64,000 bases of DNA from Artocarpus heterophyllus (lineage: Eukaryota > Streptophyta > Magnoliopsida > Rosales > Moraceae), in NCBI GenBank assembly GCA_025403435.1, contig CM046353.1, positions 14,494,836-14,558,835 of the forward strand, given 5' to 3'. The notes under the pieces were generated by a model. It saw nothing but the letters and a program-made list of their open reading frames with translations, was not told the origin of the DNA and did no database searches. Within the stretch, counting starts at the first letter, position 1. Every line of letters begins with the position of its first letter. Both the position numbers and the translations under genes were made by a program. Of this stretch, positions 46,376 to 59,341 are shown in pieces.

Positions 46376-49300
46376 ATGGGACGCGATTCTTCGACCTTGC
46401 TCGCTCCTGGATTCCGATTTCACCCGACCGATGAGGAGCTCGTTCGGTACTATCTGAAGCGCAAGGTCTGCGGAAGACCTCTGCGGATGGACCCTATCTC
46501 CGTCATCGACATCTACAAGTCCGAGCCTTGGGATCTTCCTGGTCAATTCTCTCATCTTTAATTTCTTTTCTCTTTCTCTCTCTCTTTCAATTTTTTTGTT
46601 TGTAATTGGAATTCTTGGGGTTGAATTTTGTTTTGGGGGGTTTTAGATAAGTCGAAGCTGAAGACGAGGGACTTGGAGTGGTACTTCTTCAGTGCGTTGG
46701 ATAAGAAGTACGGAAATGGTTCGAAGACCAATCGGGCCACCGAGAAAGGGTACTGGAAGACGACCGGTAAGGACCGGCCGATCCGCAAAGGCGGGCGGAC
46801 CGTCGGGATGAAGAAGACCCTCGTTTACCACAGCGGGCGAGCCCCTAAGGGCGCTCGGACCAACTGGGTCATGCACGAGTACCGCCTTGCTGATGAGGAG
46901 CTTGACAAGGCTGGAATTGCGCAGGTTAGGATTGGGTTTACCTTGCTTTTTTTGGGTTATCAATGTTATTCGTGCTGATTTAGTTGGTGTCTGTGTTGTT
47001 GTTGTTGCTGTTGCTGTTGCTGATGTTGTTGTTGTTGTTGTTTTTTTTTTCTTGGGGAGAAGGATGCGTTTGTGCTTTGTAGGATATTCCAGAAGAGTGG
47101 TACTGGACCCAAGAACGGCGAGCAGTATGGAGCACCTTTTATCGAGGAGGAATGGGAGGATGACGAGATTGTGGCTATGTTCCCCGGCGAAGAGACACCA
47201 ACTGGCGAAGTTCTAGTCGATGACAGTGCCTTTGTCAACGTGAATGAGATTGATCAGGTTAATTCTTACGTCTATTTTCCTTCTGAGTTGCTTCCTTACA
47301 AACAAGGAAGACAAAGGGAACGCTTTGATTACCTTATTGCCATTTACGTTCAGCCTTTATGTTTTCTGGTGTCTTGAGAAGTGTAATGTCCATTGATGAA
47401 AGGTAAGTAAAATTAGGTAACATTTTAGGCGTTTTATTTTGAATGCATGTAAATCCAATACCTTGTAAATGAGACAGGCCAATTTGCAAAACTTCACCCC
47501 TTATTTTATTAAGTACAGTTTCTTAAGTACTTGGTTTATACTCTCTCTTAGTCTGCATATACCAATCTGCTCACAGGAATTGTTCAATGTAACTGTAGTG
47601 CATTGCCTAGTTGGTAAATGCTTACTGGTAATTGTAGCTTGCTATTATTTACAGGGTTTTCATTGGTTTTGTTCTATTATTTATCTTTTGCATGTCTTTG
47701 GGATGAATCGACTTCTAAAAGTGGTACTAATGCACAGCTTATACTGCTTATTTAAATCCACTGAGCATGTTATGAACGTGATTTTACTTGTTGGATGTAA
47801 TTCCATGGTTTTCTCATAACAAAGTGCGTTTGGAAATGTAGTTGAAACTGTGAGGTAGAACTATAAATACTGTACCATGTGAGTTGCAGCTTACTTTTGT
47901 TTTACACTGTAGCATGTGAGAGTTTTACACTATTTACAGTTGGAACTATGAGTTTTCAACTATTTTGCTAAACAAACTCATAGCGGTTTTTACAGGTTGA
48001 ACTGGATAGAAATGGTTAATTATGTTGCTCATAGCAAAGACATTAGACTACAGGAAAATGAACATGGGAAGAGTCAGGAAGTGTTCATATTTTCATCTAG
48101 TTCAAAAAATGAAAGGAAAATGAAGAGAAATAGGAGTTCCTATTGAACAGAAAGTTGTATCATACAGAACTTTACAACGGTAATCAAACAGTTACTGGGA
48201 TATGTTTTATAAACTATAGATAGAGGTCCTAACATCAGCAAAACTAGTCTACCTTAAGTGGGTTCAAAAATAGGAGTTCAATGGGTTATTTTGTAATTTT
48301 CATTTTCATAAACAGGCCCAATACAAGTATTTTGCCTGCCACGGTCCCAATACAAAGAAAAAGAAAAAGAAAAAAAGCAACCTTTGTTTCAACTTTTCAA
48401 TTTGATTAATTCTCTCTCTCTCTCTCTCTCTCTCTCTGGGGTTTTCTTCCTGTCAGAAATTACAACTATGCGTTCATCTTGCATTTGTATATTATAATGA
48501 TCACTCTCCATATTTTTCCTTGTATGTTCGTATCAAGGCTATTTCTTAATTTTATTATGATCCAAGTATGTTAATTTACCTGATATGCTCCATTTCACAA
48601 GATATCTTCTTTAGTAGTAGATGTAGATTTCTTGATTCATGTATTTTACCTTAATTATGCATTATTCACTTCATTTTTTCTCTCTTGATTTTTGTATACC
48701 ACATGTACTCAAAGAGTATTTGTGATGAATGCTTTCTTCTCCCAGAATATTGGTGCAGGCATTCCGTCAGAGATTGCTGCTGTTCCTTTGAACTTCTATC
48801 ATTGGGATACAAGTGACTTTGTTGATTCTGGAAATTTTACTGAACATGATCCATCAGAAACTGCTCTTCTTCCACCAAACTTCTATCATGGTGAGACAAG
48901 CAACTATGGTGAGCATTGCAGGGACCTTACTGGTGGTGAGCTGAAGCCAATGATAGGCATGGAAAATTCAGAGCTTGGTAATGAACAGACAATCTATGGG
49001 TTGCCAGAGCAATATGAGATGGATGCAAAACCAGTTAAAGATGAATATTGTATTCAACCAAGCGACAATGTGAATCCTGTGGATGTCAATTATGCATTTG
49101 GTGAACAATTCATCGATGCTGCTGACACTCCTCAAGTTGGCGAGGGCTTGTTCCTAGAGACCAATGATCTTTCGAAACCTATAGAGGCGGATCCTGCTGA
49201 TTTGGAATTACTTGATGAGTACCTTAATTTCTTTGATGCGGAAAATGACAACTCTCAGTTTGTTCCTTTTGATTCTTCTCAGATTATGGGGGTTGAAAAT

Positions 49301-50095
49301 GCCGCTATTCAAGAAGGGCCTTCCTCCCAGAAGGTACAAATTTTATGGGTTTTACTAAACGAGATTTTCCTGTTCTTATGATGAGTTTTTTTTATGATCT
49401 CATCATTTGACTCTCTTCTATGGCAGCTTGAGACCGGAGAAGCTGAGGCAGTGCCCACGGGAATCCAACAAGGGGCAGAAGCAGATGATAACAACGAGGC
49501 CTCCTCTTCAAATCAAAAGGCAGAGGTCACAAAGTCTGAGTCAGGTAAGATTATCTTTCTTGATTTCTGGTAGTGTTTGCACAATTATGCAACTACAAGG
49601 ACATAAAATGGTTTTGCTTGAAGAGGTGGACTTTGCACCATGCTCGAGTTCCCTTCTGAAATTTAATTATTCTTGTTAATTGCAGATGTTAAACATCCAT
49701 TCATCAAACAAGCCAGTCAGATGTTGGGCAGCATCCCTGCACCTTCTGCATTTGCAGCAGAGTTCCCAACAAAAGATGCAGCTCTTCGTTTGAATTCTGT
49801 AGCACAAGCTTCCAGTTCAGTTCATGTTATTGCTGGAATGATCAGAATACGACATTTGAATCTAGACGGGTATGGCATGGACTGGTCCTTTGGGAAGAGT
49901 GGGGATGTCGACCTTTTGCTGTCGTATAGCCTGCCACAGTCTGCCGTTGATTCTGCTACAATGGTGCCAATGGCTGGCATACTTTCTGGAAAGGCAGGAT
50001 CTGTGGTGTCAAAGGGGTGGTTCTTCTTTATGTTCATTTGGGTACTGATTATTTCTGTCAGTTTCAAAGTTGGGAACTACATATACACCAGGTAG
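46376..50095 (+). CDS. NAC078: Membrane-anchored NAC transcription factor, ANAC078/ANAC053-like (NTL), 6 exons, 584 aa
   Basis: Exons are 46376-46541, 46647-46924, 47063-47257, 48746-49333, 49427-49544 and 49686-50095. All are GT-AG and in frame. The start MGRDSS is the first ATG after the TATA box. The NAC domain covers about residues 8-160 ([81 protein letters not shown]), followed by the [10 protein letters not shown] block. A long acidic region (about 175-440) should be the activation domain. The last exon has [11 protein letters not shown] and [18 protein letters not shown] blocks typical of this group and ends in one hydrophobic helix (about 560-575) next to the C-terminus. Such proteins sit in the ER or plasma membrane and are released to the nucleus by proteolysis. 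ANAC078 and ANAC053 regulate the proteasome-stress response and light-induced flavonoid genes. No breaks are seen. Confidence 0.95.
46995..47052 (+). repeat. GTT/GCT trinucleotide repeat and T tract in intron 2
   Basis: About 15 GTT, GCT or GAT-type triplets followed by a T run, directly before the exon 3 acceptor of the NAC078-like gene. It takes the place of the polypyrimidine tract. Confidence 0.8.
47825..47980. mobile_element. Tourist-like MITE copy in intron 3 of the NAC078-like gene
   Basis: Ends GCGTTTGGAAATGTAGTTGAA and TTCAACTATTTTGCTAAACAAAC are inverted. The core ACACTGTAGCATGTGAGAG is identical to that of the copy at 30010. The ends have drifted, so exact borders are uncertain. 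Confidence 0.65.
48411..48437. repeat. (TC)n microsatellite in intron 3 of the NAC078-like gene
   Basis: Thirteen TC dinucleotides in a row. Confidence 0.95.
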
Positions 50096-52021
50096 AAGTG
50101 CTTGAACAGCTAGAAGGTGGTGGCAATGGCACACCCCAGCAGAGTATCCCCAGGAGTATTTATTAGTGGATTCCGCTTAGTGGACCTTTTTAGGGTTGCA
50201 TTGAGGTGCGGTTTCGATAAGTATTTCATTTGAACTGATGATCTTTAACATTTGAACATGATAGATGCAGGGTGTGTTATTGTTTAATTATTGTTTTACG
50301 CTGAATGCCTATTTTATTAATTTTTGTTTAGTGTACCTTACATTACCTCATTGTAAACTTACTATGAACAGAGACTGGATCACATAATTTCTTGACTTAT
50401 TTAAAGGATAAATTAAGAAGGGGGTTAGGAATACGACTACGATAAATCTCACTTTTCCTCGGGATGTGTGTATTATTTTTAAGCTGTTGGATCACTTATT
50501 TTTGTAACGGGTACGATTTTCAGTTCTTTCAACTGCTGTAAGTTTCCGACTGTTTTTGCGGTAGTTTTTGGTTGCATGCTTTTTTAAGGAAAGATGGTTG
50601 CATTCCTTCCCAGACCAGACTTGCTAATGGACTACCCTTTTTGGCCCGGGTAGCCATTCTTCTGTGTTATAGTACTTTGCCCACTCTCGATAGCATCAGG
50701 ATATTCGCACTTAGCAGCAGCTAGCTACTTAGTCACTTAAGCAAAGCTGAAGGTGGAGTGTCAACTATGGAAAGGGTGAGGTTGATTCTAAAAGCCCAGT
50801 TTTCAAGGTGAAAAGAAGAGCTTGGATGACGGCCAATTTATTGGACTTTCTAGAATCCAAAACTCTATTATCAGATGAGTCATCAATTGGGCACCGAAAG
50901 CAGGGATAATAGGGCATTGAACTTGCAAAGGAGTGTTCCAAATGGGAGGATCAAGACATGATGATTCACATCTAAGCAAGAAACTTGATGCTTCCGGAAT
51001 AAAATGAGTCAATCCCGAATAAAAAGTGGATCTATTGGTAAAATCGGATGAAGTTTAAAGGGAAAAACATATATCGAGTTTCGACAACAGGTAGGCACTC
51101 CATGTAGTGAGAACTTGTATGGCTTAACGACACCTATCAATTTCTAATTGTTTGAGTTCAAGAAACCAATGGCATTAATGCAACACATTGCACATAAAAC
51201 CAAATCTAGTTGACATCCTATATCCTTCATTGTTACACTTGCCAAATCATAGAGACTGCAAAAACATGCAACCCCTAATGGCGGGTTCAACGCCGTCCTT
51301 ATTATAACAAAATGAGACGAGAAAAGTCTAGAGCCACACAAAAAACCTCCGATGACAAAACAACCTCCAAGGCCGAGGAATTGAGTGAGTGGCATAGCAG
51401 GGAGCCACAAAAGTATAAATACTACACCAACCCATCAACACGTGGAGGACACATGCGCCTCATCAGAAGCTTCACAATGTGGAGGGGTGTGTCTAGGAGT
51501 TTTGAAACACATGCCTCGTAGTTGCAGGCCCAATGGAGCGCCGACGCATGCAAATCCGGTGGCTGAAAATGCCCTCGCCCTCAAAGCATGCCGACAATCA
51601 CTCAGAACTTAGATATAGCCACCATTACCACCAATAGACGACTATTCATGCATCCCTATAAATAAGATAAAGTGAGAAAAGAAAAGAAAAGAAGTCAGTT
51701 ATCCGCATACTATTGACTATGCCGGTGCCTTTATTTCCTATATTAAACTTAGAATAACACAGAGTTGTGTGGATAATGAATCACATATCTACACTTGCAG
51801 CATACACCCAAAAAAAAAAACAAATATAAAACTGTAATCAAATTCGTCTTCGTCAACATAAGTGCACTCTAAAAGAGCTATTAGCGGAATCGTTCACCAG
51901 CAAAGTGATATTGGCACTAACATTTAAGATTCGAAAGAAGATATCAAGTAGAAAAAGATTAATGCTTGACCAACGTGCGACAATATGAGATTCTTTTTAT
52001 TTGCCACAATAAATAAAAAGA
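50096..52021. other. 3' flank of the NAC078-like gene and intergenic DNA
   Basis: Probable 3' UTR to about 50400. The block at 51120-51660 is less AT-rich and has open frames on both strands (51144-51410 minus; 51312-51612 plus) with no recognised motif. It may be an old repeat piece. Confidence 0.5.
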
Positions 52022-52824
52022 TTAATTACAAAACTTCTCTTTAAATTATAACCTTTGTAACATTTTTCTGTATGAATTTCAAAACATAACGTTCGTTTTC
52101 AATCATTAGGAAAAAAAAAGTCCTTCTGTTAGAGCATTGATGGAAACTCAATAAATAATTTTAAAATTAGAGATATTTTGGTAATCTTATTGGTAAAATA
52201 ACCAAAAAAATAATACTATAATAAAAATAGTCTTTATTGATGATTAAAAACAATCAATTAAGAACATAATACTATTTGGATCCTTCTTTTATTTTTTGAT
52301 ATACCAAAATTTTCTTTAAAATTTTATTAATTTTTTTCACGCCCAAATAGTATTTTGAAATTTTAAAAGTTATAAATGACAAAACTTCAAAAATAGAAAA
52401 GAAATTTTATTAATACTATCAGAATTTTTTTTTTCTCTTTGAAATTTTGTGTTATATTGAATATATTTGTGCTATATCTTTTTCATTTCACTAGTAATTA
52501 TAACTTTTAAAATTTTAAAATATTTTTTTGGTATGAAAAGAATTAATAAAATTTTAAAGAAAATTTTGGAATATCCAAAAAAAGAATGATGCGAATAGTA
52601 TCATGGTTTTAATTTTTTTTCTTTAAACATTAATAAATACTATTTTTATAAGTAGGATTATCAAAATACCCTTGATTTTAAAAATTATTTCACTTTTCAA
52701 ATAAAATTCTAATAGAAGGACCGTTTTTGTTGACGGTTCATACTTTAGAAGGGAACGGATATTATGCTTTAAAATTTGAAGGACAAAGTGTTACATATAA
52801 TTTAAGAGGAATTTTTGTAATTAA
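52022..52824. mobile_element. Foldback-type element, two arms of about 390 bp
   Basis: The left half from TTAATTACAAAA is the reverse complement of the right half ending TTTTGTAATTAA, with few mismatches. Further pairs are CCAAAATTTTCTTTAAAAT (52305) and ATTTTAAAGAAAATTTTGG (52551). The two arms meet near 52420-52440 with almost no spacer. No coding capacity. This long-TIR architecture is seen in foldback and MULE-type MITEs; the superfamily is not settled. Confidence 0.85.
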
Positions 52825-54028
52825 TTTTAAGTAAAATGTCGTACATAATATTGCCCAAATGTATGTGCTACTTGGTTGCAACACTGTAGACCTCTCTCTC
52901 TCTCTCTGATTTTTTTTTTTTTAATCTTAGATTTAAGGTTTCAAATTTTCTTTGATTTGGAAGTACTTTTTTTGTCTGAAAATAAAAGGGTTACAAGAGT
53001 ACAGAATGACTTTTCTAGCCTGAACGAATGGTGTAGCTCCAAGGGATGGTAAATAGATTTCTCTTGGAGCGGGTTGCTCGTATGCAACTAAAAAGAAAAA
53101 CAAACTACGATTCTAGAAGCTACCTGTATGAACTCATGAATTTGGAAATAAATCAAATAGACATTTTTTTAATTAAATTAGTGCTACTCTGATCTTCAGT
53201 CTACTTTATTCTGAATGGATTTTAGGCTTGGATACAAATTAACAAGCAATGCAAAAGCAAGCTTTCCTGTGATGAATAAATTTTAATTAATTTATTTTTT
53301 CAAATAACCTAGCTAAAAATTTGCTTCAGTCTTAAGAGTTTTTGCTATAGGGTGCATAGACATCAAGGCCACAAGCCCAATTTAGGGTGTCTAAGAGAGT
53401 ATTTTAAACCATTAGTTTGACTTTGAAAACTATAGCATATAACAACTTTACACTGTAGCTTTTTTAGTGTAGCTTGTAAGAACTTTACACTGTTCACAGT
53501 CCAAATCATTAATTTGAACTACTCATCCAAACACCCTATTAGTTGACTAAAATACTAGTTCCAGTTGATACTATTGATTGCAAAGCGCGGTTAGTGATAT
53601 GGTTGATAAATTTGACAGTTCAAAACAGAGTTGCAATAACTTAGATAGTTGATATGGGGTATTTTTCCATACCCTAATGAAAATTTTCCAAAAACCATCA
53701 AAACTATTGTACAGAAATTAAAGTTTGAATCTCATTTTACACGAGTGCATGGTACAATTAATCAGCAATTAGTCAGCGATTGCCTACATTTGCAACATAA
53801 ATTGATAAGCAATTGGAAAGAGAAAAGCATCACCATTACAAGCTGGAAGCACAGAGACTAGTGATAATCTCAAAATTTGATAAAACAATTGTACATCCAC
53901 CACTAACCATAAAATGTAGCTTACATAAATGACAGTTTGGATGTAAATTCATTTTCCTCTCATTTCATCACTATCATAGCTTATGTAAGAATATCCTTGA
54001 AATAGAATTAAATTTACTTGTTTTACGA
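52825..54028. other. Intergenic DNA downstream of NADP-MDH, with one MITE copy
   Basis: AT-rich, with a (CT)n run at about 52890-52908. No gene. The MITE at 53383-53538 is listed separately. The last part, next to the MDH stop codon at 54029, should hold the MDH 3' UTR (minus strand). Confidence 0.5.
53383..53538. mobile_element. Tourist-like MITE copy, about 156 bp
   Basis: Ends TAGGGTGTCTAAGAGAGT and ACTCATCCAAACACCCTA. The core has TTTACACTGTAGC and GAACTTTACACTGT. The family is the same as at 30010 and 39435; the target duplication is not clear. Confidence 0.7.
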
Positions 54029-57000
54029 TCACATCTCTCCTGGAAGCATGGTGTCCTCGGGTAGATCACAGTAACCGATACCCTGAACTCCCCAAAAAAA
54101 AAGAAAAAAAGAGAGAGAAAAACACATTAAATACTGATCTTATTGACAAAACTATGCCAGTTAAGCAATAATTTAATATCTACCTCGCCAGTAAGATGAG
54201 CCACGCATCTCTTCTCAGCTAGCAACTCAGCTTCAGTCTGAAAAATAAAAGAAAATACAACAATGTCATACAAGACGAATTTATGTGAAGTATGTGATGC
54301 CCATGTTTTGAAGTTCACTAGCCTTTCTTTTGTCTTGCAAATAAAACGATTTGCTATGCCAAACAAGCATGTTACTTTGATCGCTTTTTCTTTTTTGGAA
54401 AAAATAGTAGTGAAGTTTAGAGTAATCCCTCTTTGATATGCAAGCATTGGTGATTTTTGTTTTGGCGACCATTACGTGTTTGATCTATTTTTGATCTCGT
54501 CGTTGCTTCTACATCAAAAGACTCATTGAACAAGAAGTACCTTGGCTATTCGGTTCCGCAGGTAGTCATCGAATATTACGTCCTTTGCAAGTTCATAGTC
54601 GCCATCTCCCTAGAGAATGGACATAACTTAATAGAGCTACGAAATGTAATATTCTAAGCACACACAATGAGGAAATAAAATCACAAACACAAGCTTACCT
54701 TTGATCTGCATGGCATACTGAAAACTATATCCTCTGCTATACCGTAAGGATTTCCGTTGGTGTAAACCTGCAATTGAGTACAAGAATTGTGAGCATTGGA
54801 GACTAAGAATCATCATCACAACTACATAAATGGGATGTCACACAGTGATTGCAAATTTATGCTTAAGATATCCATTGTATAGGTAACCGTCGTCACCCAT
54901 TGATGAATTTCTCTATGAACCTTTTTACTTCTCATAATATTAAAGCATGCCACTATTTTTTTTCCTTTTTATTCCTTCATTTTCTCTGCAAAGAACACAA
55001 TAAATATTTGGCACACCTACCGCCTAAACTTCACAATTGGCAGGTTATCCTCTAAAATTTTAATTGTGGCAAACTACCTCCTGAATTTAACAAGTTGCTT
55101 TAGGTTGCCCCAAATCGATGATAGCTCTTAAAATTTGGATAGAAAAGCCCTCATACATGTTATGTGACTTCTCTTATAGAAAGAGATTGAAGTTTCAGAC
55201 GACGACCGGAGCATGTCATGTCAATTGTTCGAGACAATTTCCTTCTAAATTTTAATATCATTCATCAAATTAGAAGAAATCTGAAACACATTTTTAAAAT
55301 CATGAAGGTAGTTTTCCACAACTAAAAGCCCAGAGGGAAACTTACTAATTATGTAAAAATTCTGCGGTTAAAAATGCTAAAGGAGCCTAATATTTATGCT
55401 GCAAAGGTTTCAAGAAGTTGATCTTCAAAAAGATTTTCTGCGCCAGCTCAAAAGTGTTGCAATTTTATCAGAAAAATTACTGTAATAGCGAAAGAAAATT
55501 GTACTTACCCCAGAAGAAAACCAGTCGCCCTCAGGGGTTGGAGTAATCAAAGATTTTATGGCATCAACGATTGACACAGCAGTTGATGCAGCTGATGATC
55601 TTCCCCATTTTTTGATGAGCACGCCACCCCTCTGCAAATCAAATATATTTTGAAGTGGTTGAAGATGTAATTAACTTGGTTGTGGAAAGTGGAATAACTG
55701 TTCATTCATGGAGGTAGATTTTCTGCAGTTCGTACCTTCTGAACGTTTTCCATGAACTCTTCCTCTAACCACTTGTGATCCTTGATGACCTCTTTTACAG
55801 GCAATCCATCTATTTTAGCATTTAAGAAGTCCGGAACCTGGTCAAAAAATAGTCCTTTTAAGTCAAAAGTGAAGAACATTCTACACATGCATAGAGTTTA
55901 CTTCTTACAACAGAATCCTTTTAATGACCTGCGTAGTTGAGTGGTTTCCCCAGATTGTCACATTAGACACTTTATCGTAGAACACCCCAGCTTTAAGGGC
56001 AAGCTGCACAAATCAATTCTAACTTTGTAAGGACATATTAATTTTGCACTACAACAATCAAAACTAGAAGATATATGCAAATGAGTGCAATGCCCACGAC
56101 CGATATCTACCTGACATTTTGCTCGATTTTCATCTAACCGTGTCAAAGCATGGAAGTTTTTTGCAGGTATTTTTGGAGCGTTTTTCAAACAAATTAGTGC
56201 ACTGCACAACGACAAAAACACAATCAAGCATTATATAGAATTCCATAATTTATGTATTTGCAAAGAATTAAAGTAGTCTCCTCTCCTTCCAAAGAAGAAA
56301 TTCCCTTACTTGGTATTGCAGGGGTTGCCAACCACTATAACTTTGACATTACGTGATGCAACTTCATTTAGAGCTTTCCCCTGGGATGTCACAATTAAAG
56401 AGTGCATGAAGAACGTAAATGTGTACAGTTACTTTTCACTTGTGAGGAGGCATGGCTGATATCAAAATGCAAACCTGCTCAGCATAGATCTGTCCATTTA
56501 TGTCTAATAAATCAGCTCGTTCCATTCCAGGTCCTCGAGGCTTTGCTCCTATTAGAAGAGCCCATTCCGCATCTTGGAAAACCTCATACGGATTAATGCT
56601 TATACTCACCTCCCTCAACAAGGGATACAAGGAATCCTCCAATTCCATAGCAACTCCTGCATGGATTGAGTTTGTTATCAATCTTAGAGGCAAGCGTATT
56701 ATGATGAACAACTTAGTTTTATTGGTACAACAACTTAGTTTTATCAGTACATATTGATCATTGTTAGAGAAGTAGAGAGGGAAGTACAGGAATTAATGTA
56801 ATTCAGCTTTAAGGTTCTGTCCTCTAGTTAGTTTAACTGTATGCTTAAATTGATCAGATGATCACATCCACACTGCATTATAAATGTTGCTGTTTTGAAC
56901 AAGACATGTTGGTTGTTCTTCACGTTTTTAAACAAAGAAAAAAGATACATTTTTTTTGTAACTGTTAAATGTAGTTAATATTAAGTATTTTTGATATGTT

Positions 57001-58408
57001 AAATTTAACATAAGTAAGAGAAAATTCTTGTGAAGTTAATGACTACAAAGAAACACACCTTCAAGAGCCTGGAGTGATCTCTCAGATCCCAGCAGTTTCA
57101 ATGCGATGGGTTGGTCAGGACCAAAAACCTCACCAGATGCAAGCTGGCATGACAAACAAGTAAGATTTCATATGTTCAAATGTTCTTGAAAATCATGCTG
57201 GAAAATTTTAATAAGCTTTATAGACGGAAGAAAATCAAGCAAATCAACACCACTACATAGGGACTGTGCGATGACCTTTCGGGAGAGATTTGACCCATAA
57301 ATAAGCTTTTAGTCAAAGCCATAATATATGGCTTTTCTCAAGAGAGTACTTCAGAGAAGACTGAGACTTATGCATTGTTCAGAACAAAAAACTATATTCA
57401 GAGATTCCAACATCTAGCAAATATCTGTGAGTTTGATCTAGGAACACTTACTTTGAAGAGTAGATGATTAGAGATCATTCCAGCCGCACCCGAAACCGCA
57501 ATTGTAATCATCTTTTTCCAGGATTTCGTCTCTTCCTCCTGAGAAAATCGAAGAAAGCTTATCACTAAAATGTTGTGATAAATAACCAAAAGCCAGTGAA
57601 TCAAGAAAATAATCTTTTCCAGCACATCTTGCATTAGGAGTTGAAGTATTTTAAAGCAATGACATATGAAATTGTCCGCTGGGCACAAATCAAAGTTATA
57701 ACAACATATTAAAACTAATCAGTTTCGACCGTTTGAAAGGCACCGATATTACTTAAGGAGTAAGAAACAATAACTATGGAGCGAAAAATTAACAGAAGCA
57801 CAACCAAATGTAATTCAGATGAACATAGAAACCAAATCTGCTAGTTAAGCAAAAGAAGAATCTATTAGGCCATACATATTGTCAAACACAAACAAGACAA
57901 CATTGATTAATACACTTGTGACAGAACAAATTATCACAACCATCACAAACAATATCAATCAGCACACAAACACACACACACACACACACACAAGGGTTAT
58001 TATTATTTTTTCTTTTGAAGTACACAAAGTGAAGAAGAGTAACCTACAGCTTTGAGATCATAAGTAAGGCAGAACACGCCATAACATTCAGACTTGGTCT
58101 TGGGATCTTCGGCTTGGACTGGAATCGGGGTTTGAATTTGACTGAGTATCAGCATAAACAAACAAACAAAATGAAAATCTTAATAAAACGAAAAAGGAAG
58201 AGAAAAAAATTGTGGGGTTTTAGTAAGTGATTAGAAGAGCTTACTTTGGAACAACAGAGCAAGAAATTCTGGCGGATTGAGGAGTGGGAATGGGTCGAAA
58301 AGAAGAGCGGCGACGATAGTGAAGATGGGTTGATGAGAATGAGAGCTGAGAAGACTTAAGAAGGCGGGTTTTGGCATAGGAAGGTGATGACACCTCTGCC
58401 ACCGCCAT
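54029..58408 (-). CDS. NADP-MDH: NADP-dependent malate dehydrogenase, chloroplastic, 14 exons, 439 aa
   Basis: It reduces oxaloacetate to malate with NADPH in the stroma and feeds the malate valve that exports reducing power. Coding exons, 5' to 3', are 58408-58245, 58141-58048, 57538-57452, 57143-57059, 56656-56475, 56380-56310, 56201-56111, 56003-55929, 55837-55736, 55631-55509, 54767-54699, 54609-54541, 54237-54184 and 54082-54029. All junctions are GT-AG and phases agree. Residues 1 to about 50 are a Ser/Arg-rich transit peptide. Redox cysteines are Cys74 and Cys79 (ECYGVFC) and Cys415 and Cys427 near the C-terminus, with the same spacings (5 and 12) as thioredoxin-regulated sorghum enzyme. 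The nucleotide loop GAAGMI is at 103-108 and the NADP-type GSERS at 134-138. Catalytic residues are Asp251 and Arg254 (LDENRAK) and His279 (IWGNHS). The length fits the family (about 440). An in-frame ATG at 58432 would add 8 residues; I chose 58408 because MAVAEVSS aligns with the known start MAMAELS. Confidence 0.96.
57963..57992. repeat. (CA)n microsatellite in NADP-MDH intron 2
   Basis: ACACACAA followed by a run of about ten CA units, in the intron between exons 3 and 2. Confidence 0.9.
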
Positions 58409-58432
58409 GGAAGGAGCAGAGCCTGCAGACAT

Positions 58433-59341
58433 ACCTTCTGAGATGACGAAAAAAGAGACAGAGAGAGAGAGAGAGGAGAGAGAGAAGGAAAAAAGTGGGT
58501 GTAAAGTGGACAAAGGAAGAAGGGTTTAGCGTGAGAAGACCTGGGTGAGAAGGAAAAGGACTGATTTGGAGGGAGATACAGAAAGAAAGGAAGAAGTTGA
58601 ACAGAGAAAGAGGAAGAGGAGTAAAACAGGATGGTTTTTTGAAGTATTAGTCTATGGCCATGCAGATGACACTTGTCAAACCAATATCCGATCCTCTCTT
58701 GCTCTTTTACTTATGTTGTTTTGGGATGTTTTTCTGAATTTTTCGTGGCCAGGAAATGCTGTTCAGCCTCCTTTTCTTGTTGGACATTCATTTCTATTTT
58801 CTAATTAAATTATATCTCAATGTCTTAAACATTACCATTTCTGTTATGTCTTAAGACTGTTAAGAAAAAGAAAAGCAACTAAACTAGCCATAATTTTTTT
58901 TAAAATTTTCAACTAAAAAATATACTTTATGTTTATTATATATCCCTCTTTATTTTCATACATGTTAATTTTTTTTTTTGACGAAGCCATTAATCTTGCT
59001 CAGGGCTTCACTTAAACTAAAGTTTTAAATTAAATTAACAATACAATAAATATTGAATATTTTTTTTTCGTTTGTTTTACTTTTCTATAAATCTTTGGTT
59101 ATTTTTTTCTCCATGTATATATCATTAAGCAGTATTCAATAATTGTTTTATTTGGGTTTCTAAGTTCGGAATTTCAAAGGATACAAGCAAACAAAAATAT
59201 TTAAATAAAAAGGAGTAAAGAATAAAAATTAATAGTGTGAATGAATTTTTTTTCCCCTAAAATTGCATAAAATTTCAAACTATAAAAAAAAAACTTAAGG
59301 GACTAAATAAGAAGAAGTGGAGAAAAAATAATATTTTAAAA
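58433..59341. other. NADP-MDH 5' UTR and promoter side, then intergenic DNA
   Basis: On the minus strand a CT-rich leader (TCTCTCTCTC, about 58456-58486) lies just before the start codon; CT-rich leaders are frequent in plant photosynthesis genes. I see no clear TATA box. Beyond 58800 there is only AT-rich sequence. Confidence 0.5.

Noticed and set aside
46966..47238. Minus-strand frame with poly-glutamine and histidine
   Set aside because: It reads the GTT/GCT repeat of intron 2 and exon 3 of the NAC078-like gene backwards.
51144..51410. 88-residue minus-strand frame with several cysteines
   Set aside because: I see no family pattern, and the same region is open on the plus strand. It is probably repeat-derived; too weak to call.
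58409..58513. Longer N-terminus of NADP-MDH from the ATG at 58513
   Set aside because: The added residues come from the CT-rich leader (Ser/Leu/Phe) and do not match the start of known NADP-MDH proteins.
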